This document shows, piece by piece, positions 11,818-25,774 of a stretch of DNA of 64,000 bases; position 1 is the first letter of the stretch; each line of letters begins with the position of its first letter. The stretch is from positions 1-64,000 of the forward strand of contig CAUJNA010001609.1 of NCBI GenBank assembly GCA_963377175.1. Reading direction: 5' to 3'. Source of the DNA: Effrenium voratum. Its lineage: Eukaryota; Sar; Dinophyceae; Suessiales; Symbiodiniaceae. A program made the translations under genes and the position numbers. The notes below the pieces were generated by a model. That model did not search any database, was not told the origin of the DNA, and was given only the letters and a program-made list of their open reading frames with translations.

Positions 11818-14527
11818 ATGTCGTCTCCGACCGCCCAATGGACCGGCGCGTCCTCGACAGCGAGGTCGCGCGAAGACGTATGGGGCGCGCCAGCTTTCCA
11901 GTTCTGGTCTGAGAAGTTCAACGACGCGCAGATGCTGCGCGACCCCGCCAAGTGCGAAGAGGCGGGTTTCTCAAATGGGGAACCTGGAAAATTGCATGGT
12001 CAACTCTTCTCAGACAGGCGCCCAAAAAAAAAACCTCAGGTCTTTCCTGGCAGCGCGGCTTTCAACATGGGCGAGTCCGCGTGGGCTGCGGACGTTCGGA
12101 AGTTTGTGCACATGCTCCTGCCAGAGATAGACACGTGGGATGTGCCACGGGCCCTGTCGTACCTGGACCGCTGCGGTGTGCACACTTGGTGCGAAGCGCC
12201 TTTGCTGCCAGTAGTGCGGCACGTGGCTTCGACGGTGGCCATGGAGGCAATATGCTTGGACGGCGCACTGGATAGTCTATTTGGCTACTTCACGAACCAC
12301 GACTGCCGAGTGGTTGACAACTCCCTGACCTTCAAGGCAGGCTTTTTCGAGAAGCGGAGTGTTGGATTTCACAGTGAAGTTGGCGGGAGTTCGCCACAAG
12401 CTGGCTGCGTCAGCCAGGTATTGGGGCTGACTCCGTGAGATTCCGTGTGTGTGTCTTTATTGGGGTGGTTTGTTTGCCGACACGCCGAACAATTGCGATC
12501 TTTAGGCTAAATGACAGTGGCCAGAAAGCTGGCTTCAATGTTCGCAGGTGGATGAGGCCGCCATCATGATGATGGACAGCGGAGGTGGCAAGTCTCCTCT
12601 GATCATGAAGGTTCTGCTCTCGGAGCTGGTGTCTAGGGTGGACGCCGTGGAGGAAAGAGTGCCGGGCGGTCTTGCAAGTGTGCTGCAAGCTTCCACCAAC
12701 TGGTGTGGCTGGCGGGACGTTGTGCCGCAGTTGGGCTACAGGTCGCTTTTCTTCTGGGAGGAGCTCTTCATGGGGGTCAAGAAAATGGGGGAGGCCTCCG
12801 ACCGCAAGATGTCCTTGGAGGATTTGATTCGGATCATTAACCCGCTGGCCACATCTGGCGGAGATCTGAGGGGCTCCAAGGATGCCGAGATCAAGAGCGA
12901 GACCAAATCCAGTTTGATCTCCGGGCTGCAGTACTCTACAATGCATGAGTACTTGGGCGGCGACTCAAAGGGCGCACTGGAAAGATTGACGTTCTACCTC
13001 AGTTCGGCTCAGAAGGCGAAGGACACCAAGCAGCAACAGCGAAACTTGGCCTGCGTAGATGACACAAAAGGCGGTGAACTCTCATTCTGGCATCGCTGGG
13101 CAGCAAACAAAAACGAAAGCACAGCCCCGAAAGCATAGCCTCACTGCGTGCCGCTTTGTAAGGGATGGTCCCACGATTGCTTCGAACGCAGCAAGTGGTT
13201 GAAGCAGGGCGGGTCTCAAGACAAGTGGCGTGGTTTGAATTACTTCGCAAGGGGGGGCGCTTGCGCTCGGCCAGGAAAGGCTGACAGAAGCTCTTCCATG
13301 CGCTTACTGCGTGCCATGCTGGGCGCGCACGTTCGGGCTCACTTTCCGCCAGAAGTTCAAGCGCAGTTCGTCGCCTCGCTGCAGGAGGCGGAAGAAGGCA
13401 CCTGGATGGGTTGGAATGCCGAGAGCGTGCTCGTAAGTTTTGCTTTTATTCTTTTCTTGCGGCCGTAGTTGCAGATGTGTTTGGGATTCTGTTCTTGCAG
13501 CACTCGAAGAACAACGATGCTTTAGAGGGCCTGGGTGGGGCACGCTCAGTTGACCAGAGCCGCATGTTTCAGCCGATTGTCACGCGCAGGCGATGAGCCT
13601 GAGGAAGGGCGCCCGAAGAAAAAACGGAGGAAAAGCCAGCCGGCGCCGCCGGCCCCTCCGCCTTCGGGCTTGGTGTGGCGGCTGCACGAAAAATGCAGCC
13701 GCTACGCAGACACGGTCGCTGATGAAATACGGTCGCAAGTGCCTATGGACTTGGCGACCCACCCAATATTCGCACAATTCTTAAAGTGGGACCAGAGCTT
13801 ACTCCGCACAATGGCGCTGAAGGCAATGCGACGAGAGGCGCTCACAGCCGTGCTGCGCAGAGAGGAAGGGTACCAGCCGAGCTTTGTGGTTCACCCAGCG
13901 GACGCTGTGCGTGCTGAGCGTGCTGCCCGTGCGCGGTTGTGCATGCGCCTGGCCATCTACAACGAGCTGAGAAAACACCGCCCCAGAGGCCCGGAGGTAC
14001 CCATCCCAGTGTCGAGCGAGCGTGGCTTCCACGCGATGCTGCAAAAGATATTGCGCACTGCGGAGCAGAAGCAAGGTGAGCTGTCCTACGCCTACCCCCT
14101 GTTACGCTACTGGCCACACTTTGCTCGAATGTCTGGCTGGTTGCTCTTCCTGGAGATGATGCAGCGGAATGGGTTGCTTGCTGCGGTGCAGCAAGACGGG
14201 GCTTGGGCGCCGGTGACGGCCGACACGCGTATCACTACGACGGTTGGCTACAACAACCGCGACACGGCGCCCTCTGTGAAGATCAAGGTGGACGAGCTGA
14301 GGCAGCTTCTGGAACGCAACCTGGAAGGGTTTGTGCGCGAAGACGCAGGCTGGCCAATTGTTTTTCTCAGGCTGACGTTCACGCTTTGGTTACGCCTTGG
14401 CTTCTGGAGCGCAGCCATTGAAGAGGGCGGAAGGCCCTCATTTTCCAGAGTTGCTGACGTGCGTTGTTTTCAGGGGGCTATCGTGTTTGTCGCAGGCGCG
14501 CGCGCGTGCTTCCAGAAGTCAACTTGA
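11818..14527 (+). CDS. Putative multi-exon gene, unknown function (intact-looking paralogue)
   Basis: I do not recognise this protein. The frame open at 11635-12417 (ATG at 11818) joins in phase 0 across a GT..AG gap (12418-12547) to the frame at 12548-13138, which begins VDEAAI and contains MMMDSGGGK. A further exon ends in phase 0 at 13432 before a clean 68-nt intron (13433-13500) and continues HSKNNDALEG. The last long frame (about 13590-14500) starts with a basic run (RPKKKRRK, a possible nuclear localisation signal) followed by proline/alanine, and later has a leucine-rich segment (residues ELRQLLERNLEGF). The junctions at about 13062-13200 and near 13589 are unresolved. Coding status is supported by frame conservation with the decayed copy at 3.0-4.8 kb. 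No catalytic motif was seen. Confidence 0.45.
12418..12547 (+). other. Proposed intron (GT..AG, phase 0)
   Basis: The exon before ends ...gtcagccag and the gap opens with gtattgggg and closes with tgttcgcag. Both flanking frames are phase 0 at exactly these points, which would be a coincidence if no intron existed. Length is 130 nt. Confidence 0.5.
13433..13500 (+). other. Proposed intron (GTAAGT..CAG, phase 0, 68 nt)
   Basis: The donor gtaagttttg matches the eukaryotic consensus and the acceptor is ttctgttcttgcag. The interior is T-rich. Flanking codons are AGC GTG CTC and CAC TCG AAG, both in phase 0. The decayed copy keeps the same acceptor (gttctgttcttgcag, about 4662-4682). Confidence 0.65.
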
Positions 14528-15179
14528 TTACGGATTGCTTTGTTGATATCTGGCGGAGGCAACGTTGTGGATCCGTTTTTCCCAACCCGCGCATGTGGCG
14601 CATGTGTGTCCTGCCTTGGCCGCTCCAGGCCAACGGACGGGCGCTGGCGCAGCTTCAGCCGGAGTTCGTGCAGGTGTTGCGATTCTGGTTGGGGGGAGGA
14701 GCGCCGATCCAGGTCGCAGGCTAGATATGTTACGGAGATTGGAGCCGACTCTCTTGTTGGCTTGTTACTTGTTGACGGGGACTCGTGAAACGAGCGATGA
14801 AGCAGAGTTGCGCCCCCGGATTGTTTGTTTTGGGTTGATACGCGGCCGTTTTCGGAGACTCACCATCATGTTTTTTGGGAGTTGACACGGGCTGCGGTGT
14901 GGTGGTAAATGGTGTTTGGGCGCATATGCGTTTTTTGGGGGCGGGCGATCGTTCAAGTGCTTCTAGGTGGACGGGCGCCTGCTGATGAGGCTTCAGCCGG
15001 ACCTCAAGTCGCAGGCGTTTGCGATTTTGGGGGCAAGTCAGGCATGGCGGTCGCTGAGCTTCATTGGCACTGGTTTGTTCAGGAAGTTGCGGGAAGCGGG
15101 CGTTGTGTCTGTAAGTAAACGTATTGGCGCAGCGAAGGGGGAGGGGCGGGGAAAGGTGAGTAGTCAAGCCAAGGGCATT
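14528..15179. other. No gene recognised
   Basis: GC-rich, with short unsupported frames only. Marker words of the repeat families (gatgaggcttcagccgga, about 14983) suggest old repeat remnants. A possible further acceptor (gttgttttcag) lies at 14464-14474, just upstream of this stretch. Confidence 0.4.
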
Positions 15180-18100
15180 TAAGAGGTTGTCATTGTTCAC
15201 AAAATGGGCCGGATGCCTTTTCATTAATTTCTGGGTGGACGCGCGGCTGTTTTTGCTTGGAGTTGATGTGTCCCAGTCGGCTGACATTTGTTGACGCTAG
15301 GTGGAGATGCACGCGCGCTGGCTGCAGCCGGATTGGAAGTTGCTGCAGGCTTTGCAGTTTCTGTGAGGGGTTGGGAGCCATTCGCGCACGGAAAAACTTC
15401 GCGTGCCCGGGGCCGTGCTTGAATTTCACAACTGAGTTTTGTTTGATGTCACTGTCTTTTTTGGGGGGCTTGGAGTTGATACGTCCCAGTCGGTTGCAAT
15501 TTGCTGACGACCACGGGTAACCCGTCCTCGCCATTGTTTTTGGGCGGAGTTGGCCATCATTTTTGCCGTCTGCCGGCTTTGGCCAAATTGACATTTTAGC
15601 TTAGATTATCACTGTCCACAAAACGACCGCAGAAGAGGTGTTCATTGCTTTCTGGGTGGATGTGCGGCTTTTTTTTCAGGCTTGGATGCGTCCCAGTCGG
15701 CCTATATTTGTTGACGCTGGGTGGAGATGGTGAGGCTTCGGACGCAGGCGTCAGTGGCAGAAGGGGTTGGCGGGGTATTCGGGTGTGGAGTTGCCAACGA
15801 CCACGGGTAACCCATCCTCTTCATTGCTTTTGTGTGGCCATCATTTTTGCCGTTTGCCATCGGCCAACGCCAGTTGGACGGGCGCTGGCTGCGGCCGGAT
15901 TGGAAGTTGCTGCAGGCTTTGCAGTTTCGGTGAGGGGTTGGGAGCAATTCGCGCATGGAGGCTGCCAAAAAGCTTCGTATGCCCTGCTGGATTCAAGCTA
16001 CATTTTGTTAGATTTCGCCGAATTGACAATTGAGTTTTAGATGTCACTGCCTTTTTTGGGTCCCTTGGCGTTGATACGTCCCAGTCGGTTGCCAGCCCGT
16101 CCTCCCAATTGTTTTTGGGTGGATGTTGGCCATCAGTGTTGGCCGTCTGCCGCCTTTGGCCAATTTGACATCTTTTAGTTTTAGATGTCACTGACCACAA
16201 AACGGCCGCAGAAGACCTTTTCATTGGTTTGTGGGTGGATGTGCGGCTGTTTTTTCAGGCTTGGAGTTGATGCGTCCCAGTCGACCAACATTTCTTGACG
16301 CTAGGTGGAGATGGCGAGGCTTCGGACGCAGGCGTCAGTGGCAGCAGGGGTTGGCGGGTCATTCAGGTGTGGAGGTGCCTGTCAGTTGCCAAAGTATGGA
16401 CTTGCCAACGACCACGGGTAACCCATCCTCCTGATTGTTTTTGTGTGGATGTTGGCATCCTTTTTGCTTTTTGCCATCGGGCAACGCCAGTTGGACGGGC
16501 GCTGGCTGCGGCTGGATTGGAAGTTGCTGCAGGCTTTGCAGTTTCGGTGACGGGTTGGGAGCCATTCGCGCACGGAGGCTGCCAACAAGCTTCGTATGCC
16601 CAGGATTGTAGTTACATTTGTGTTAGATTTCGCCGAATTGACAATTTAGTTTTAGATGTCACTGCCTTTTTGGGGGGCCTTGGAGTTGATACGTCCCAGT
16701 CGGTTGCCAACCCGTCCTCCCAATTGTTTTTGGGTGGATGTTGGCCATCATTTTGCCGTCTGCCACCTTTGGCCAATTTGATTCTTTTAGTCCTAGATGT
16801 CACTGACCACAAAACGGCCGCAGAAGACCTTTTCATTGGTTTGTGGGTGGATGTGCGGCTGTTTTTTAAGGCTTGGAGTTGATACGTCCCAGTGGGCTGA
16901 CATTTGTTGATGCTAGGTGGAGATGGTGAGGATTCGGACGCAGGCGTCGGTAGCAGGGGGTGGGGTGGGGGGGGGGGGTATTTGGGTGGAGTCAATTGGA
17001 ATGCCACTCTCGGTACCCCATCCCCCCCATGTTTTGCTTGAGGTGGATGTTGGCCATGATTTTTGCTGTCTGCCATCGGGCAACGCCAGTTGCACCCGCG
17101 CTGGCTGCAGCCGGATTGGAAGTTGCTGCAGGCTTTGCAGCCAAAGTATGGAGTTGCCAACGACCACGGGTAACCCATCCTCCTGACTGTTTTTTGTGTG
17201 GATGTTGGCTATCAGTTTTGCCGTTTGCCATCGGCCAACGCCAGTTGGACGGGCGCTGGCTGCGGCCACCTTTGGCCAATTTGATTCTTTTAGTCTTAGA
17301 TGTCACTGACCACAAAACGGCCGCAGAAGACCTTTTCATTGGTTTGTGGGTGGATGTGCGGCTGTTTTTTAAGGCTTGGAGTTGGTACGTCCCGGTGGGC
17401 TGACATTGGTTGATGCTAGGTGGAGATGGTGAGGATTCGGACGCAGGCGTCGGTAGCAGGGGGTGGGTGGGGGGTATTTCGGTGGAGTCAATTTGGAATG
17501 CCACTCTCGGTTCCCCGCCCCCCTCATTTTTTCTTGAGGTGGATGTTGGCCATGATTTTTGCTGTCTGCCATCGGGCAACGCCAGTTGCACCCGCGCTGG
17601 CTGCAGCCGGATTGGAAGTTGCTGCAGGCTTTGCGGTTTCGGTGAGCAATTCGCGCATGGAGGCTGCCAAAAAAATCGTGTGCCAAGGTCGTAGTTGCAT
17701 GTCTTTTGCGTTTCGCCGAAGTGACAAATAAGTTTTAGATGTCACTGTCTTTTTTGGGGGGCTTGGAGTTGATACGTCCCAGTCGGCTGCCATTTGCTGA
17801 CGACCTCAGGTAACCCGCCCTCCCCATGGTTTTGGGGTGGATGTTGGCCATCATTTTTGCCGTCTGCCGGCTTTCGCCAAATTTACATTTTAGCTTAGAT
17901 TATCACTGTCCACAAAACGGCCGCAGAAGACGTTTTTATCGCTTTGTGGGTGGATGTGCGGCTGTTTTTTCAGGCTTGGAGTTGAGGCGTCCCAGTCGAC
18001 CGACATTTGTTGACGCTAGGTGGAGATGGTGAGGCTTCGGACGCAGGCGTCGGTGGCAGCAGGGGTTGGCGGGGTATTCGGATGTGGAGGTCCTTGTCAG

Positions 18101-21100
18101 TTGCCAAACTATGGAGTTGCCAACGACCACGGGTAACCCATCCTCCTGACTGTTTTTGTGTGGATGTTGGCCATCGTTTTTGCTGTTTGCCATCGGCAAC
18201 CGCCAGTTGGACGGGCGCTGGCTGCGGCTGGATTGGAAGTTGCTGCAGGCTTTGCAGTTTCGGTGACGGGTTGGGAGCCATTCGTGCATGGAGGCTGCCA
18301 ACAAGCTTCGTATGCCCAGGATTGTAGTTACATTTGTGTTAGATTTCGCCGAATGGACAATTGAGTTTTAGATGTCACTGCCTTTTTGGGGGGCCTTGGA
18401 GTGGATACGTCTCCGTCGGTTGCCAGCCCGTCCTCCCAATTGTTTTTGGGTGGATGTTGGCCATCATTTTTGCCGTCCGCCTGTGGCCAAATTGACCTCT
18501 TTAGTTTTAGACGTCGCTGACCACAAAACGGCCGCAGAAGACATTTTCATTGGTTTGTGGGTAGATGTGCGGCTGTTTTTTAAGGCTTGGAGTTGATACG
18601 TCCCGGTGGGCTGACATTTGTTGATGCTAGGTGGAGATGGTGAGGATTCGGACGCAGGCGTCGGTAGCAGGGGGTGGGTGGGGGGTATTTCGGTGGAGTC
18701 AATTGGAATGCCACTCTCGGTTCCCCGCCCCCCCCATTTTTTCTTGAGGTGGATGTTGGCCATGATTTTTGCTGTCTGCCATCGGGCAACGCCAGTTGCA
18801 CCCGCGCTGGCTGCAGCCGGATTGGAAGTTGCTGCAGGCTTTGCGGTTTCGGTGAGGGGTTGGGAGCAATTCGCGCATGGAGGCTGCCAAAAAAAATCGT
18901 GTGCCAAGGTCGTAGTTGCATGTCTTTTGCGTTTCGCCGAAGTGACAAATAAGTTTTAGATGTCACTGTCTTTTTTGGGGGGCTTGGAGTTGATACGTCC
19001 CAGTCGGCTGCCATTTGCTGACGACCTCAGGTAACCCGCCCTCCCCATGGTTTTGGGGTGGATGTTGGCCATCATTTTTGCCATCTGCCGGCTTTCACCA
19101 AATTTACATTTTAGCTTAGATTATCACTGTCCACAAAACGGCCGCAGAAGACTTTTTTATCGCTTTGTGGGTGGATGTGCGGCTGTTTTTTCAGGCTTGG
19201 AGTTGAGGCGTCCCAGTCAACCGACATTTGTTGACACTAGGTGGAGATGGTGATGCTTCGGACACAGGCATCAGTGGCAGCAGGGGCTGGCGGGGTATTC
19301 CTTGTCAGTTGCCAAAGTATGGAGTTGCCAACGACCACGGGTAACCCATCCTCCTGACTGTTTTTGTGTGGATGTTGGCCATCGTTTTTGCTGTTTGCCA
19401 TCGGCAACCGCCAGTTGGACGGGCGCTGGCTGCGGCTGGATTGGAAGTTGCTGCAGGCTTTGCAGTTTCGGTGAGGGGTTGGGAGCCATTCGCGCATGGA
19501 GGCTGCCAACAAGCTTCGTATGCCCAGGATTGTAGTTACATTTGTGTTAGATTTCGCCGAATGGACAATTGAGTTTTAGATGTCACTGCCTTTTTGGGGG
19601 GCCTTGGAGTGGATACGTCTCCGTCGGTTGCCAGCCCGTCCTCCCAATTGTTTTTGGGTGGATGTTGGCCATCATTTTTGCCGTCCGCCTGTGGCCAAAT
19701 TGACCTCTTTAGTTTTAGACGTCGCTGACCACAAAACGGCCGCAGAAGACATTTTCATTGGTTTGTGGGTAGATGTGCGGCTGTTTTTTAAGGCTTGGAG
19801 TTGATGCGTCCCAGTCGGCTGGCATTTGTTGACGCTAGGTGGAGATGGCGAGGATTCGGACGCAGGCGTCGGTAGCAGGGGGTGGGGGGATTTGGGTGTG
19901 GAGTCAATTGGAATGCCACTCTCGGTACCCCATCCCCCCCATTTTTTCTTGAGGTGGATGTTGGCCATGATTTTTGCTGCCTGCCATCGGGCAACGCCAG
20001 TTGCACCCGCGCTGGCTGCAGCCGGATTGGAAGCTTTGCAGTTTCGGTGAGAGGTTGGGGGCAAGTCGCGCATGGAGTCATGCGCTGGGGTCGCAGTTAG
20101 ATGTTTTTTAGATTTCGCCGAAGTGACAATTGAGTTTTAGATGTCACTGTTTTTGTGGGCCCAGTCGGTTGCCATTTGCTGCCGACCACGGGTAGCCCAT
20201 CCTCCCAATTGTTTTTGGGTGGATGTTGACTTGCCAACGACCACGGGTAACCCATCCTCCTCATTGTTTTGGGTGGATGTTGGCTATCCTTTTTGCCGTT
20301 TGCCATCGGCCAACGCAGTTGGACGGGCGCTGGCTGCGCCCGGATTGGAAGTTGCTGCAGGCTTTGCAGTTTCGGTGAGGGGTTGGGATCCATTCGCGCA
20401 TGGAGGCTGCCAAAAAACTGCCCAGGATTGTAGTTACATTTGTGTCCGACGCCTCACCATCCCCACCTAGCGTCAACAAATGTCGGTCGACTGGGACGTA
20501 TCAACTCCAAGCCTTAAAAACAGCTGCACATCCACCAACAAACCAATGAAAAGGTCTTCTGCGGCCGTTTTGTGGTCAGTGACATCCGAAACTAAAGATA
20601 TCAATTTGGCCAGAGGCAGCGGACGGCAAAAATGATGGCCAACATCCACCCAAAAACAATTGCGAGGACTGGCTGGGACGCATCAACTCCAAGGCCCCCC
20701 AAAAAGGCAGTGACATCTAAAACTCAATTGTCAATTCGGCGAAATCTAACGGTGGCAGCAGGGGGTTGGGGGGGGTATTTGGGTGTGGAGTCAATTGGAA
20801 TGCTACTCCAATTTTTTCTTCAGGTGGATGTTGGCCATGATTGTTTGCTGTCTGCCATCGGACAACGCCAGTTGGACGGGCGCTGGCTGCAGCCGGATTG
20901 GAAGTTGCTGCAGGCTTTGCAGTGTCGGTGCGGGGTTGGGAGCAATTCGCGCATGGAGGCCACTTCGTGCGCCAGGGTCGTAGATACATGTTTTTTAGAT
21001 TTCGCCGAAGTGACAATTGAGTTTTAGATGTCACTGTCTTTTCCGGGGGCTTGGAGTTGATACGTCCCAGTCGGTTGCCATTTGCTGACAACCACGGGTA

Positions 21101-21490
21101 ACCCGTCCTCCCAATTGTTTTTGGGTGGTTCTTGGCCAGCATAGTTTTGCCGTCTGCTGTCTTTGGCCAAATTGACATCTTTAGTTTTAGATGTCGCTGA
21201 CCACAAAACGGCCGCAGAAGACCTTTTCATTGGTTTGTGGGTGGATGTGCGGCTGTTTTTTTAAGGCTTGGAGTCGACACGTCCCAGCCAGCTGGCATTT
21301 GTTGACGCTAGGTGGACATGGTGAGGCTTCGGACGCAGGCGTCAGTGAGTGGCAGCAGGGGGTGGCGGGGTATTCGGGTGTGGAGGCGCTTGTCAGTTGC
21401 CAATCTCCATCATTTTTGCCGTTTGCCATCGGGCAACGCCAGTTGGACGGGCGCTGGCTGCAGCCGGATCGGAAGTTGCTGCAGGAGGGG
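15180..21490. repeat. ~600-bp repeat family, main array
   Basis: Core motif acaaaacggccgcagaag recurs at about 16197, 16810, 17312, 17913, 18521, 19131, 19731 and 21203 on the plus strand, plus one inverted copy at about 20550 and a diverged copy at 15620. Most spacings are 597-613 bases, with 502 where part of a unit is lost. Each unit has a second, shorter block (gatgtcactgcctttttggg) and fixed words such as ttggaagttgctgcaggctt and tgttgacgctaggtggag. Paired units 17.4-18.6 and 18.6-19.8 kb are nearly identical, which suggests recent duplication of a two-block ~1.2-kb segment. The many 60-200-residue frames on both strands are repeat artefacts. Confidence 0.9.
20446..20749 (-). repeat. In-place inverted segment of the 600-bp repeat
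   Basis: Within the direct array this ~304-bp piece reads as the reverse complement of its neighbours (cttctgcggccgttttgtgg instead of ccacaaaacggccgcagaag). The left edge follows ttacatttgtgt and the right edge precedes ggtggcagcaggg. Flipping the segment restores the normal unit order on both sides, so it is an inversion in place and not an inserted reverse copy. Confidence 0.8.
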
Positions 21491-22428
21491 TGGCGAGGAA
21501 TTCGCACATGGAGGCGGCCGAGACACTTCATTGGCCGACGGCTGCAGTCGCATGTCCTTTTTCTTGGGATTTCGCGGGGGTGAGTCGCCTCTTGGGTTTA
21601 GATGTCACTGTCCACAAAACGGCCGCAGAAGACCTTTTCATTGGCTTGTGGGTGGATTGCCCGGCCAATTTTTAGGGGGGGGCTGGGCATCTTTGTCGCT
21701 TCTACGAGGAGGCCTGAGTCCGCTGCTTACACCGGAAGCTTTTCGACGTGCATCTACGCAAGGCTCGGGGGGGTTTGCGGTGCGCAGAAGAGAGGATGTA
21801 GAGTGCGCAAGGGAGCGCTGTACATTCCGCGCTTTGCTATCTAGAGAGTGGCCCGGTGGCAGAGATAACGTTGACTTCGTGGTAGCGCTGGTCAAGTTGG
21901 TGGTTGACACACCCGCTGGATATGTTTGGCAAGGCTCGGACAGATACCGCGTTTGATACGGTCGTTATTAGAATCGTTATAGCGAAAGACGGGTGAGGAT
22001 GGGGGGAACTGGACGCGGCGAGGCGTAGTATACTTTTTGGCGAGCGACGCGCCGGTTGGCAGGCAGCAGCCCGGCGAGGTCGCCAGAGCCTCGTCGACTC
22101 GTGTTTTCGCCAGGCGCCGGGGATCATGACGACTGCATGGATTTTCTTTTTGCGGGGGAGGCTTTCAAGTTTGTTGGAAGGGAGGGGCATCATTTTCCGC
22201 AGAAGGGCAGTTCGAATCTTGTTAGAAGCGAGTCTGACCCAGGGGGCTGGCATGTTGTTTCACATCGCTGATGAGATAGCGTCTAAGTCGCACGCGTCGT
22301 GGTTGTTCTGGTAGTGTGAAAGTGGGTGACTGGAGCCAGGCCCGCTGGCCCATGAACGCCCTGAGCTTCAGAGAGCAGGCGCCGCTTTTTCGCTCTGAGT
22401 CGGATTGGTGGCAAAGGTCATTCTGTAC
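21491..22428. repeat. Half copy of the ~1.64-kb repeat
   Basis: This starts at the same unit boundary as the three tandem copies (gcaattcgcgcac diverged to ggaattcgcacat) and follows the unit through ggcccggtggcagagataac and the ggctggagccaggcccg segment. It stops at about 22428, after ggcaaaggtcattctgtac. It is more diverged than copies 1-3 are from one another and joins the 600-bp array directly on its left, linking the two families. Confidence 0.8.
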
Positions 22429-22787
22429 ATTGGGAGTACCGGTTGCTACTTAGATTTCTTTTCGCGGCGCGGGTTGGGAGATGTTCGAGTTAGGTCATTG
22501 CATTTCGACGGCAACGTGGGCACTTTTTTTGGGCGACGCGCGCGGCTGTCTTTGGGGCAGGTTTTTGTGTCTGCTAGAGCCCAAGGATCTGAAACCTTTT
22601 TGCGCACATGTTTGATTTCACGCAATGCCCACGCCAGGCGGTGGCTTGATGGGATTGCTGTCTGGCTACAGCGCCTCGTCGCGGAGTTTGCACGGGGCAG
22701 GAATGACTTGGTGCAAAGCAGTCATGGGACGGTCGATGTGTTGGCTGCAGTGGTGTTCACTCTGATCTCACGAGTGGGCGTTGTGGC
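22429..22787. other. No gene recognised
   Basis: A 128-codon frame starts at 22405 and runs into the microsatellite. It has no motif I recognise and no repeat-family counterpart, so it is left uncalled. Confidence 0.4.
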
Positions 22788-24718
<1,931 letters not shown>

Positions 24719-25205
24719 GTTATATATATATATATCTCTCTCTCTCTTTATAGTTTTCTCTTTTTCTCTTTTTCTCTTTTTCTTTTTTCTCTTTGTTTCT
24801 GTTTCTCTTCCTTTTTTTTGTTAATCTCTCTCTCTCTCTCTCCCTCTCCCTCTCTCTCTCTCTTTGTCTTTTTCTCTTTTTCTCTTTTTCTCTTTTTCTC
24901 TTTTTCTCTTTTTCCCCTTTTTCTCTTTTTCTCTTTTTCTCTTTTTCTCTTTGTCTCTTTTTCTCTCTCTCTCTCCCTCTCTCCCTCTCTCCCTCTCTCT
25001 CCCTCTCTCCCTCTCTCCCTCTCTCCCTCGCTCCCTCTCTCCCTTTCTCCCTCTCCCCCCTGCCCCTCTCTCCCTCTCTCCCTCTCTCCCTCTCTCCCTC
25101 TCCCTCTCCCTCTCCCTCTCTCCCCCTCCCCTCGCTCCCTCCCTCCCTCCCTCCCTCCCTCTCCCTCCCTCCCTCCCTCTCCCTCCCTCCCTCTCTCTTT
25201 TTTTT
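24719..25205. repeat. Polypyrimidine tract ((CT)n, (TTTTTCTC)n, (CCCTCT)n)
   Basis: Nearly 490 bases of C and T on the plus strand after a short (TA)n run at 24721. Successive blocks are TTTTTCTC-type, CTCTCCCT-type and CCCTCCCT-type. All three plus frames give Ser/Leu/Phe/Pro homopolymers of no meaning. Homopurine-homopyrimidine mirror DNA of this kind can form triplex (H-DNA). Confidence 0.95.
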
Positions 25206-25379
25206 GTAAGGTGGAGCTGCGGCCGCCCGCGTACTACTCTTCTATCTAAAGATTGCGATCGTCAGACCAGAGCGTACTTTGCATGCTACTTGTCTACTTA
25301 AGACTTGCCATTCTCAAGCCGAAACCGAAGGTGCGGGAGCGAGCTTCGCGTACTACTTTTGTACTTAAGTTGAACCAAA

Positions 25380-25715
25380 ACCACAGCGAGAGCGACCCAA
25401 CACGCACGATCCCCGCAGAGGGTTCATCGGCCAGCGTGCGAATTCGCACGGCGCCACAGCGAGAACGATCCGACACGCACGATCCCCGCAGAGGGTTCGT
25501 CGGCGACGTAGAAAGTTCGTGCGGCGCGACAGCGAGAGCGCTCCGACACGCACGACGATCCCGGCACAGGGTTAGTCGGCGAGCGTGCGTGCAAATTCGC
25601 ACGGCGCCGCAGCGAGAGCGATCCGACACGCACGATCCCCGCAGAGGGTTCGTCGACGACGTAGAAAGTTCGCGCGGCGCGCGAGCGCTCCGACACGCAC
25701 GATCCCCGCGCACCC
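25380..25715. repeat. ~75-bp GC-rich minisatellite
   Basis: The words cacgcacgatccccgc and gcgagagcg recur about every 61-83 bases (cacgcac at about 25408, 25470, 25546, 25627 and 25695). Alternate units end in gttcgtcggcgacgtagaaag or in gtgcgaattcgcacggcg, giving a two-unit higher order. No gene is supported. Confidence 0.85.
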
Positions 25716-25774
25716 CAGCGCCCGCCAGACCTGCCCCTGGCTAAGAAAGAAGTTAGAAGTAAAGGCTGCGAGCT

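Noticed and set aside
15636..20479. Many 70-200-residue frames in the 600-bp array, some with similar sequences on both strands
   Set aside because: Similarity comes from DNA repetition. Frames shift between units by indels and both strands are equally open.
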